In this document: positions 15,992 to 22,721 of the stretch, one piece after another
Numbering within the stretch: the stretch's first letter is position 1
Layout of the letters: every line of letters starts with the position of its first letter
Virus record (IMG/VR): IMGVR_UViG_3300003937_000235
Coordinates: 1 to 24,007 of that record
DNA: 24,007 nt
Direction: 5' to 3' (one strand)
From: a virus
Position numbers and translations under genes: made by a program
The notes under the pieces: generated by a model
Seen by the model: the letters and a program-made list of their open reading frames with translations, nothing else
Told to the model about the DNA's origin: nothing
Database searches by the model: none

Positions 15992-15999
15992 TATAAATA
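15992..15999 (+). promoter_or_regulatory. Late promoter (TATAAATA) upstream of the Fe-S carrier gene
   Basis: An exact TATAAATA lies in the 81-bp gap before the ATG at 16031. The expected leader of about 25 nt contains the 10-bp palindrome TTTCGCGAAA (16015-16024) and no Shine-Dalgarno sequence. Confidence 0.75.
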
Positions 16000-16030
16000 G
16001 GTCAATGTACATACTTTCGCGAAAATAAAT

Positions 16031-16339
16031 ATGCAAATAACTAGTAATGCCGCAGACAAAGTAGCTGGAATGAAATCAGCAACCGAAAACCTAAGAGTTT
16101 ATATATCTGGTGGTGGATGTTCAGGCTTTAGTTACGGTTTTAAATTAGATGAGACATCAATTGATGGTGATTATAGTATTGAGAAAAATGGTGTACAAGT
16201 TCTGATAGACCCTATGAGCTATCAATATCTAGAAGGAATAACAATCGATTATGTCCAAGACTTACAAGGGGCACGGTTTCAAATAAGTAATCCAAACGCT
16301 AAAACAACATGTGGATGTGGCTCATCTTTTAGTATTTAA
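16031..16339 (+). CDS. A-type Fe-S cluster carrier (IscA/ErpA/HesB-like)
   Basis: A 102-aa protein of the HesB/IscA family, which accepts Fe-S clusters from a scaffold and passes them to target enzymes. The three ligand cysteines are present: Cys30 in [12 protein letters not shown], and Cys94 and Cys96 in TTCGCGSSF. Intervening family features are [37 protein letters not shown]. Length is standard and nothing is missing. In phages it may support host or phage Fe-S enzymes; the radical SAM protein encoded 2.4 kb upstream would be one client, though this is inference. Its TAA stop starts the promoter of gene 55. Confidence 0.92.
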   Translation: MQITSNAADKVAGMKSATENLRVYISGGGCSGFSYGFKLDETSIDGDYSIEKNGVQVLIDPMSYQYLEGITIDYVQDLQGARFQISNPNAKTTCGCGSSFSI

Positions 16340-16342
16340 GTA

Positions 16343-16370
16343 TGTACAATTAAGCGTTTTGTGATATAAT
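16343..16370 (+). promoter_or_regulatory. TGTACA / extended -10 promoter for gene 55
   Basis: TGTACA (16343-16348), a 16-bp spacer and TATAAT (16365-16370) preceded by GTGA. The 14-bp sequence TAAGTATGTACAAT, starting at the stop codon of the previous gene, is identical to that before gene 46 (20927-20940). This gives gene 55 a sigma70-type start independent of its own product. Confidence 0.8.
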
Positions 16371-16390
16371 GTATATAACATGGAGATATT

Positions 16391-16972
16391 ATGACTGAAA
16401 AAATTAAACCAAGAGACAAACCCCATTACGTAAATAACCGACAGTTTTCATATGCTGTCGTTGACTATGTGACCGAGGCAAATGAAGCCAAGATAAATGG
16501 AGACAAAAATCCAGTAGTACCAGATTATATTGCTATATGCTTTATGAAGATTTGTGAAGGTCTATCCCATAAACCAAACTTTGTACGATACACATATCGA
16601 GATGAGATGGTTATGGATGGAGTTGAGAACTGTCTTAAAGCAATATACAATTATAGAATAGATGCAAGCACGAGAACCGGTAAGCCTAATGCATTTTCTT
16701 ATTTCACACAGATAGCTTACTTCGCCTTTATACGTAGAATCGTTAAAGAGAAAAAGCAATCAGATATCAAATTTAAATTCATGGAGCAAGCCAATATAGA
16801 AGACTTTGTATCTAGCATTGATGTAAATAGTCCTATTGACCAGTCATTCCTTGATACACTTCGTGAAAAAATATCTAAGATTAAAGAAGTCGATACTCAA
16901 ATTAAAGACTTTGAAAAATCAGAGAAGGTTAAAAAGAAAAAAGGATTAGAAAAGGTAATGAACGATGGATAG
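16391..16972 (+). CDS. 55: Late-transcription sigma factor gp55
   Basis: A 193-aa divergent sigma70-family factor, matching T4 gp55 (185 aa) in size. It directs RNA polymerase to TATAAATA late promoters together with gp33 and the gp45 clamp. The family start KPHYVNNRQFSYAVVDYV (10-27) is clear, followed by the region-2-like core MDGVENCLKAIYNYRIDA (about 75-92) and AFSYFTQIAYFAFIRRIVKEKK (about 102-123), which is the core-binding and -10 recognition helix. The C-terminus is Lys-rich. GGAG lies 5 bp before the ATG. Its presence accounts for the late boxes throughout the window. Confidence 0.94.
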   Translation: MTEKIKPRDKPHYVNNRQFSYAVVDYVTEANEAKINGDKNPVVPDYIAICFMKICEGLSHKPNFVRYTYRDEMVMDGVENCLKAIYNYRIDASTRTGKPNAFSYFTQIAYFAFIRRIVKEKKQSDIKFKFMEQANIEDFVSSIDVNSPIDQSFLDTLREKISKIKEVDTQIKDFEKSEKVKKKKGLEKVMNDG

Positions 16973-17771
16973 AGTGGTGAGAAGATTTTTAATAGTAGGA
17001 TTTGGTATAGTAGGTAAAGCAGTACATGCTGGTTTATTACAAAATGAAACATACGATGTGGCAGTATTAGACCCACCTCTTGATATGAATATATTAGATG
17101 ATGGAATTCGTAACTATGCTGACTATAACTTTTATGATGGTATTATATTAACTTTGCCGACACCGCAAGGTCCTGTAGGTGAATGTGATGATATGGCTGT
17201 TGAACAATATGTACAAGAAATACGTAAGGTTGCACCAAGAACACCTATACTAATTAAGTCAACGATATCAATTGAGCTTATAGATTTATTAGGTGATGAT
17301 CCATATCTAACAACTAATCCAGAGTTTTTAACAGAAGCTGATAACCTAAGTGAATTCTTACATCAAAGATTTACTATCTTCGGTGGACGTCAATGTCGAT
17401 TTTGGTATGATGTATTTCTTCATGCTGGTATTGTTATGGACAATGTTAAGTTTACTGATAAACGAACAGCGGCATTTGCAAAATATGCAATTAATTCATA
17501 CCTTGCCACAAAGGTAATATTCTTTAATGAGTTAAGAGACTTCTTTGGTCCCAAAGGATTTGATGAATTAACTGAATGCATTTCATTAGACGAACGTATT
17601 GGTTCAAGTCATATGATGGTTCCTGGACCAGATAGAGAATATGGATTTGGTGGTATGTGTTTTCCAAAAGATACAAGTGCATTTCTAAGATCTAGCCATG
17701 GTAAATTAACCTTATTAGAAAAAGCAAGACAAATTAATGATGATATAAAGGCGGATCGTAGATGGATATAA
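16965..17771 (+). CDS. Short UDP-sugar 6-dehydrogenase-like protein
   Basis: A 268-aa nucleotide-sugar dehydrogenase relative. It has an N-terminal NAD-binding Rossmann motif (FLIVGFGIVGKAV, 8-20), TLPTPQG in place of the usual VxTPT, a STISIELIDLL segment, TTNPEFLTEAD, and the central helix FAKYAINSYLATKVIFFNEL carrying the conserved Lys. The catalytic-Cys loop is YGFGGMCFPKDTSAF, with Cys232. Full enzymes are about 390-450 aa. This one stops soon after the Cys loop and lacks the C-terminal UDP-binding domain, so it may act on another activated sugar or be a reduced form. It overlaps gene 55 by 8 bp and the epimerase gene by 10 bp. Confidence 0.8.
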   Translation: MDRVVRRFLIVGFGIVGKAVHAGLLQNETYDVAVLDPPLDMNILDDGIRNYADYNFYDGIILTLPTPQGPVGECDDMAVEQYVQEIRKVAPRTPILIKSTISIELIDLLGDDPYLTTNPEFLTEADNLSEFLHQRFTIFGGRQCRFWYDVFLHAGIVMDNVKFTDKRTAAFAKYAINSYLATKVIFFNELRDFFGPKGFDELTECISLDERIGSSHMMVPGPDREYGFGGMCFPKDTSAFLRSSHGKLTLLEKARQINDDIKADRRWI

Positions 17772-18481
17772 TAATGACAGGATCATCTGGCTATATAGGA
17801 AGTCACCTTGCACCATACTTAGAAAAGGCAGGACATAGAATATATGGTTATACTGGTGAGATAACAGAATTCGATTATATAAATGGCAGTTTTGATATGG
17901 TTATTCATTTAGCTGCATTGACTGGAGTTCGTAGATCTTTAGATTGGCCTGATGAATATTTTGATACAAACGTACATGGTACGAGAAAGGTATTTGAATT
18001 TTGTTATAGACGTAATATAAAATGTATGTATGCGTCAAGTTCAAATGCTTATGAATGGTGGACTAACCCGTACGCTACAACTAAAAAGATTAACGAATTA
18101 GATGGACATGACTTTGTAGGCTTTAGACCTCATACAGTTTATCCAGGAAGAGAGGATATGATGTATCATAGAATGACAGAAGATCCTGAATCAGTTGAAT
18201 ATATAAATGGATATCATGAGAGAGATTGGACTCATATAGAAGATTTATGTTCTGCTATATGTACATTGATCGAAAACTATGATATAATGAAGGGTAAGGT
18301 GCAAGATATTGGAACAGGTGAGTCAATCAATTTAAAAGAGGTAGCTGCAAAATTAATGCCTTATAGAACACCTGAGATAAGAGCAGAGAATCCAAAAACA
18401 GAACGTATAAAAACATGTGCGGATATAACAAAATTAAAGGAACTAGGATGGGAAGCTAAGCATAGAGTAGTATCTAAATGA
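17762..18481 (+). CDS. NAD-dependent epimerase/dehydratase (SDR), short
   Basis: An extended-SDR sugar epimerase or dehydratase of 239 aa. It has a TGSSGYIGSHL cofactor loop (6-16), MVIHLAALTGV (46-56), YASSSNAYE, and the catalytic YATTK (Tyr and Lys of YxxxK, about residues 103-107). Further on are VGFRPHTVYPGR, DWTHIEDLCSAI and a DIGTGESINLKEVA segment. Usual members are about 300-340 aa; here loops and part of the substrate domain are trimmed. It pairs with the dehydrogenase upstream, suggesting remodelling of a nucleotide sugar for glycan synthesis. A strong promoter-like sequence is embedded at 18260-18288. The substrate is unknown. Confidence 0.85.
   Translation: MDIIMTGSSGYIGSHLAPYLEKAGHRIYGYTGEITEFDYINGSFDMVIHLAALTGVRRSLDWPDEYFDTNVHGTRKVFEFCYRRNIKCMYASSSNAYEWWTNPYATTKKINELDGHDFVGFRPHTVYPGREDMMYHRMTEDPESVEYINGYHERDWTHIEDLCSAICTLIENYDIMKGKVQDIGTGESINLKEVAAKLMPYRTPEIRAENPKTERIKTCADITKLKELGWEAKHRVVSK
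18260..18288 (+). promoter_or_regulatory. TGTACA / extended -10 promoter inside the SDR gene
   Basis: TGTACA (18260-18265), a 17-bp spacer and TATAAT (18283-18288) within AACTATGATATAAT, the same layout as the promoter at 12309. It would serve the zinc-ribbon, 2OG-oxygenase and gene 47 run about 190 bp downstream. It is within coding sequence, so chance is not excluded, but both elements and the spacing match. Confidence 0.6.
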
Positions 18482-18624
18482 GAGTAGACAAAGAAACGAT
18501 ATGGCATTTTGTATGTCAATATTGTTCTGCCTATTGGAGCATTGCTACTATGGAACACGATTGGAAACCAAAGAAATTATATTGTCCACACTGCGGAAAA
18601 GAGAATGAGGCTGAAGAATTATGA
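18478..18624 (+). CDS. Small zinc-ribbon protein (48 aa)
   Basis: A 48-aa reading frame between the epimerase and oxygenase genes, starting at the ATG of ATGA that overlaps the epimerase stop. It has two CxxC pairs, FVCQYCSAYW (Cys13, Cys16) and LYCPHCGKE (Cys36, Cys39), separated by about 20 residues with conserved-looking WSIA. This is a classic zinc-ribbon layout, and similar tiny proteins occur in marine T4-like phages. It could bind nucleic acid or a protein partner; no function is established from sequence. The last 20 bases overlap the oxygenase start at 18605. Confidence 0.8.
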   Translation: MRVDKETIWHFVCQYCSAYWSIATMEHDWKPKKLYCPHCGKENEAEEL

Positions 18625-19168
18625 TTGGACCTTTGCAAGTGCATTGGCTCCAGAAATATGTAAAGAAATAATAGACCATGGTTTATCACAAAGTCCAAAG
18701 AGGGCAACAACTAGTGGTGGTGTTATTAGTGATAAAAGAGATTCAGACGTAGTCTGGTTATATGATCCTTGGTTGTTTGATTATATACTACCTTTTGTTG
18801 AGAGGGCAAATAGAGAAGCTGGTTGGAATTTCCAATGGGATCCTGTACACATGCTTCAATTCACAAAATACGGACCAGGACAATTTTATAATTGGCATAG
18901 AGATACAAGTATAAGGCAACCAGATTCGGAAGGTAAAATAAGAAAGATAAGTGTTACTGTAAATCTTAATGATGATTATGAAGGTGGAGAATTTTATATC
19001 GATGCTGAAAATCATTATGGTAAGACTAGTCCTAGATTGAATGAGAATTTAAAACTTCCAGGTTCAATTGCTGTATTCCCAGCTGATATATGGCATAAGG
19101 TAGATCCAGTAACAAAGGGAATAAGATATAGTTTAGTTGTATGGTTAACAGGAGATCCATTTAAATGA
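18605..19168 (+). CDS. 2OG-Fe(II) dioxygenase (prolyl-4-hydroxylase-like)
   Basis: A 187-aa oxygenase of the P4H/PKHD type using 2-oxoglutarate, O2 and Fe(II). The iron ligands are visible: FYNWHRDTS (His98, Asp100) and DIWHKVDPV (His164). Arg174 in GIRYSLVVWLTG is the expected 2OG-binding Arg. The double-stranded beta helix includes ISVTVNLNDDYEGGEFYID. An earlier start at 18509 would add 32 residues that read as out-of-frame zinc-ribbon sequence. The ATG at 18605 gives MRLKNYDWTF and is preceded by GGAAAAGAG, so it is chosen. Such enzymes are common in marine T4-like phages; the substrate could be a protein, nucleotide or metabolite. It overlaps gene 47 by 4 bp. Confidence 0.9.
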   Translation: MRLKNYDWTFASALAPEICKEIIDHGLSQSPKRATTSGGVISDKRDSDVVWLYDPWLFDYILPFVERANREAGWNFQWDPVHMLQFTKYGPGQFYNWHRDTSIRQPDSEGKIRKISVTVNLNDDYEGGEFYIDAENHYGKTSPRLNENLKLPGSIAVFPADIWHKVDPVTKGIRYSLVVWLTGDPFK

Positions 19169-20229
19169 AGATAGCAATACTGAATGATACCCATTGCGGT
19201 GTCAGGAATTCATCACAGATATTCATAGACTTTCAAGAAAGGTTTTATAATGAATTATTCTTTCCATTCTGCAAAGACAATGATATAAAACATATAATAC
19301 ATCTCGGAGATTATTATGACCATAGGAAGTTTGTAAATTTTAAAGCTCTTAATGCTAACCGCAGACATTTCCTTGAGCCTATGAAAAAAGCTGGTATGAC
19401 AATGGATATTATTCCAGGCAACCATGATGTATTTCATAAGAATACAAATGAGCTCTGTTCTCTTAAAGAACTATTAGGATACTATACAAGCAATATCAAT
19501 ATTATAATGAAGGCATCTACTTTAAACTATGATGGATGCGATGTACATTTAGTACCATGGATTAACCCAGAGAATTACGATAACTCTATGAATTTCTTAG
19601 CTAGTAATAAAGGTATTGTAATGGCTCATTTAGAGTTGCAAGGATTTGAAATGATGAGAGGTATTAAACAACCTATAGGTCATGGAATGGGTGTTGAACC
19701 ATTTGCACATTTTGATATGTGTTTGTCTGGTCATTATCATGCAAGTTCACAACAAGGCAACATCAGATACTTAGGATGTCCAATGGAATTTACATGGGCT
19801 GATGCAAATGATCAGAAATATTTCCATGTATTTGACACAGATACAAAAACAGTAGAGGCAATAGCTAATCCTCTCACATTATTTGAGAAAATATATTATG
19901 ATGATACTGACACAGATTACACAAATTATGATATAAATACTCTTACAGGCAAGTTTGTTAAAGTAATTGTTGGGAATAAGTCTAACCCCTTCATGTTTGA
20001 CAAATTTATTGAACGGATATCAGAGCTGAATACACATGATTTAAAGATAGCTGAAAATTTCTCTGAGTTCTTAGGTGAGAATGTTCTTACCAACATAGAA
20101 GATGTGGAAAATACAACTGACTTAATGGCAAGTTATATAGATGGTGTGAATACAGATCTTGATAAAGAGAAACTCAAGACGCTGATGAACAGTCTCTATA
20201 ATGATGCTATAGATATGGAGATACAGTAA
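19165..20229 (+). CDS. 47: Recombination endonuclease subunit gp47 (SbcD/Mre11-like)
   Basis: The nuclease subunit of the gp46-gp47 complex, which resects DNA ends for recombination-dependent replication and helps degrade host DNA in T4. The 354-aa product (T4 339 aa) shows all calcineurin-like phosphoesterase motifs: NDTHCG (Asp8, His10), LGDYYDHR, PGNHD, the AHLELQGF His, and SGHYH. The C-terminal region (about 270-354), expected to contact gp46, is helical and acidic. Unlike T4, two small membrane or lipoprotein genes separate it from gene 46. Its TAA overlaps the next ATG by one base. Confidence 0.95.
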   Translation: MKIAILNDTHCGVRNSSQIFIDFQERFYNELFFPFCKDNDIKHIIHLGDYYDHRKFVNFKALNANRRHFLEPMKKAGMTMDIIPGNHDVFHKNTNELCSLKELLGYYTSNINIIMKASTLNYDGCDVHLVPWINPENYDNSMNFLASNKGIVMAHLELQGFEMMRGIKQPIGHGMGVEPFAHFDMCLSGHYHASSQQGNIRYLGCPMEFTWADANDQKYFHVFDTDTKTVEAIANPLTLFEKIYYDDTDTDYTNYDINTLTGKFVKVIVGNKSNPFMFDKFIERISELNTHDLKIAENFSEFLGENVLTNIEDVENTTDLMASYIDGVNTDLDKEKLKTLMNSLYNDAIDMEIQ

Positions 20230-20432
20230 TGAAAATGAAAAAAATTTCAAAAAGTAGATGGGCAATGTTAGCATTTGTGGTAGCATGTCTTATCGTTTTA
20301 TTTAATGTAGCCGGATGTGCAATGCTTGAAAACAAAATGAATACTATGAAAGGTTTAGTAGGCATGGATGACACGATTGTTGTCGAGACACCGGTATGTG
20401 AAGGAGAAACATGCGAGGATATAAGAGGCTAG
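20229..20432 (+). CDS. Small predicted lipoprotein
   Basis: A 67-aa protein with a basic N-terminus (MKMKKISKSRW), a hydrophobic stretch (about 11-27) and a lipobox ending VAGC at Cys30, as expected for signal-peptidase-II cleavage. The mature part would be only 38 residues (CAMLENKMNTMKGLVGM, then a short acidic tail with two further Cys in CEGETC). It would be anchored in the inner or outer membrane. The function is unknown. It is flanked by gp47 (one-base overlap) and a single-pass membrane protein (22-bp overlap), so the two envelope proteins are probably co-translated and may interact. Confidence 0.7.
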   Translation: MKMKKISKSRWAMLAFVVACLIVLFNVAGCAMLENKMNTMKGLVGMDDTIVVETPVCEGETCEDIRG

Positions 20433-20929
20433 ATCAAGATGATCCAGATAGACTCCTATGGGGAGTTTATCAATTTGCAGTAACATGTATAATTATAGGA
20501 TTAATAGCATGGCCAATAGTGGTTTGGGCTGAACAAGTATGGACAGACTTCAGCCCTGAACCTGAGGCAATAGAGATTGTAACTGATGAAACTCCAACAA
20601 CAGATCCGGATATACAACCGTCGACGGTTGAAGGGTCAGATAGTGAGGGTTTAGACAAAGAAAAGTATAGACAATACTTTGAAGACAAGTCTCTTGTGCT
20701 TATGGTCTTAGGTGGTCTTGAATATTGGAAAATGAATTGTGGTGAACTATCAGACCCAGGAAATTATTTTATGAATCTTGCTATTAAAAAACATGACATA
20801 GATCCAGAAGAAATGGATATGACTGCAAGTTTTCAAACTGGTTTATTTGCTGCACAATTATATAATAACTGTGATATATTTTTAGAGCAAACAAAAAGTA
20901 TTGGTTTAGATATGATGCTTAAAAAATAA
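20411..20929 (+). CDS. Single-pass membrane protein, function unknown
   Basis: A 172-aa protein with a short cytosolic N-terminus (MRGYKRLDQDDPDR), one transmembrane helix (about 15-40, VYQFAVTCIIIGLIAWPIVVW), an acidic Pro/Thr-rich linker (about 46-80) and a folded C-terminal domain of about 90 residues. That domain contains YFEDKSLVLMVLGGLEYWKMNCGEL and LFAAQLYNNCDIFLEQT, with two Cys that could form a disulfide if periplasmic. The ribosome site AAGGAG is ideal, 4 bp before the ATG. It overlaps the lipoprotein gene, forming an envelope pair. I do not recognise the family. Confidence 0.7.
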   Translation: MRGYKRLDQDDPDRLLWGVYQFAVTCIIIGLIAWPIVVWAEQVWTDFSPEPEAIEIVTDETPTTDPDIQPSTVEGSDSEGLDKEKYRQYFEDKSLVLMVLGGLEYWKMNCGELSDPGNYFMNLAIKKHDIDPEEMDMTASFQTGLFAAQLYNNCDIFLEQTKSIGLDMMLKK

Positions 20930-20932
20930 GTA

Positions 20933-20960
20933 TGTACAATAACGTTTATTGTGATATAAT
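20933..20960 (+). promoter_or_regulatory. TGTACA / extended -10 promoter for gene 46
   Basis: TGTACA (20933-20938), a 16-bp spacer and TATAAT (20955-20960) in TTGTGATATAAT. It shares TAAGTATGTACAAT with the gene 55 promoter, again beginning at the upstream stop codon. The gene 46 ATG lies 6 bp past the -10, predicting a leaderless transcript. Confidence 0.8.
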
Positions 20961-20966
20961 ATACCC

Positions 20967-22628
20967 ATGATATTATTCAAAGAACTTACTTACAAGAACT
21001 TTCTCTCAACAGGCAACAACCCAATAATAATAGATCTCAATAAGTCGAGATCTACTCTTGTTGTTGGTACAAATGGTACAGGTAAATCTACCATTCTCGA
21101 TGCCATATCATTTGCTTTATTTAATAAGCCACATCGTAATGTCAAAAAGGGTGGCTTAGTTAATTCAGTAAACGGTAAAGGTTGTGTGGTCACTATAGAA
21201 TTTGATACTGCCGGACATACTTGGAAAATAATACGTGGTATTAAACCAAATAAGTTTGAAGTATATCAAGATGGTAACATGATAGATCAGCAGACTAATG
21301 TTAGAGACTATCAAAAGTTCTTAGAGCAAAACATATTAAAGCTTAATCATAAATCATTCCATCAAATTGTCGTTCTCGGTTCGAGTTCGTTTATACCATT
21401 CATGCAATTGAAAGCGTGGGATAGACGTGATGTCATTGAAGATCTATTAGACATTGGTGTATTCAGTAAGATGAAGACTGTATTAAAAACACGTAATGCT
21501 CAAGCTAAAGAATGGGCAAAGAATTCACATGTTGCATCGAATAATCAGAAAGATAAAATAGAACAACAAAAGAAATATATAACACAATTAGAAGAGATTA
21601 ATAAAGATGCAAAGCAATCATTTAATGAGGACATAGCAGATCTTCAAAAGAAGATAGATTCTGCAAAGACTAAATTGGATAAATATCCTGATGGCTTACG
21701 TGGCAATCTCAATTCCTTAAGGAAAGTCAGAGAAGGTTTGACTGATGCTAAGGGTAGATGTAATCATGTTATGAAAGAGCTTGTTGGTAGAGCTAAGTTT
21801 TTTGAGGATAATGATGATTGCCCTACATGCACACAAGAGATTAATAAACAATTAAAGACTGCAATGCTTATTGAAGTCAAAGACCAAGCAAGGAAAATAC
21901 AACAAGAGATTACCCACAACACAGCAAAGATGGATTCTACTGTTGATACCTTAGATGGTGTACAGACACAGATATCTGAAATGGCTGATATTAATTCTAA
22001 GATCTCGGCTCATACAAATAATATGACTGCATTAATCAATAAGCAAGTCAAAGAAGTTGATATTGATAAGCCAGCTAAAGAGCTCGTGGATATGACCTAT
22101 GATTTAATTGATATACAGGACAATCTAACTGAAGCTCAGGATGAGATATTATATAACGAAATAGCCGCTGAGATGCTCAAGGATACAGGTATTCGAACGA
22201 AAATAATTAGAGAGTACTTACCGGCGATGAATGCCCTTATAAACAAGTACTTACAGGTACTTGAGTTTTTTGTGGCATTCCATTTAGATGATAACTTTCA
22301 AGAGTCAATCAAGTCAAGACATAGGGACGAATTTGTATATGACAATTTCTCAGAAGGTGAGAAGATGCGTATTGATTTAAGTCTACTGTTTGCATGGAGA
22401 CAGATAGCAAAGATGAAAAACTCTACAAACACAAATCTGTTAATCCTTGATGAGACATTTGATTCATCTCTAGATGATGATGGTACAGACAATCTAATGA
22501 AGATCTTAAAGACACTGGAAAGTCATACCAACACATTTATTATCTCTCATAAGCCAGACTTCCTTGAGAGTAAGATGGAAGACAAGATCCAGTTTGTCAA
22601 GAAAAACAACTTCTCCGCGATTTTCTAG
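20967..22628 (+). CDS. 46: Recombination endonuclease subunit gp46 (SbcC/Rad50-like)
   Basis: The ATPase partner of gp47. The 553-aa product matches T4 gp46 (560 aa). Walker A is VGTNGTGKSTI (about 34-44), followed by the Q-loop region (FHQIVVLGSSSFIPFMQL, about 130-147) and coiled-coil arms (about 170-400) around a CxxC zinc hook, CPTC at Cys285/Cys288. Then come the ABC signature NFSEGEKMRIDLSLLFAWR (about 461-479) and Walker B LLILDETFDSSLDDDG, followed by the switch His in FIISHKP. The Met at 20967 is needed for the first strand (ILFKELTYKNF) and there is no ribosome site, because the promoter -10 ends 6 bp upstream. Confidence 0.96.
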   Translation: MILFKELTYKNFLSTGNNPIIIDLNKSRSTLVVGTNGTGKSTILDAISFALFNKPHRNVKKGGLVNSVNGKGCVVTIEFDTAGHTWKIIRGIKPNKFEVYQDGNMIDQQTNVRDYQKFLEQNILKLNHKSFHQIVVLGSSSFIPFMQLKAWDRRDVIEDLLDIGVFSKMKTVLKTRNAQAKEWAKNSHVASNNQKDKIEQQKKYITQLEEINKDAKQSFNEDIADLQKKIDSAKTKLDKYPDGLRGNLNSLRKVREGLTDAKGRCNHVMKELVGRAKFFEDNDDCPTCTQEINKQLKTAMLIEVKDQARKIQQEITHNTAKMDSTVDTLDGVQTQISEMADINSKISAHTNNMTALINKQVKEVDIDKPAKELVDMTYDLIDIQDNLTEAQDEILYNEIAAEMLKDTGIRTKIIREYLPAMNALINKYLQVLEFFVAFHLDDNFQESIKSRHRDEFVYDNFSEGEKMRIDLSLLFAWRQIAKMKNSTNTNLLILDETFDSSLDDDGTDNLMKILKTLESHTNTFIISHKPDFLESKMEDKIQFVKKNNFSAIF

Positions 22629-22693
22629 TAGAATATTATTCTACAAACAGCGGCTTTCATAGAAAAATAGTACTATTTTCGCGGTTTGACCGC
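22628..22693. repeat. Cluster of three perfect palindromes after gene 46
   Basis: Three inverted repeats lie within 66 bp: GTAGAAT-ATT-ATTCTAC (22628-22644), AAAATAGTACTATTTT (22664-22679) and GCGGT-TTG-ACCGC (22681-22693). None is followed by a T-run, so they are not typical intrinsic terminators. They fill most of the gap between gene 46 and the tRNA promoter. Possible roles are operator sites, RNA processing hairpins or a replication-linked element. Confidence 0.6.
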
Positions 22694-22721
22694 AAATAGT
22701 TCTACGGCGCACCGCAAACTA

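Noticed and set aside
18509-18604. N-terminal extension of the 2OG oxygenase
   Set aside because: These 32 codons overlap the zinc-ribbon frame and do not resemble the oxygenase family. The ATG at 18605 has a better ribosome site.
19932-19939. TATAAATA inside gene 47
   Set aside because: Deep in coding sequence with no gene start close downstream. Roughly three chance copies per strand are expected in DNA this A+T-rich.
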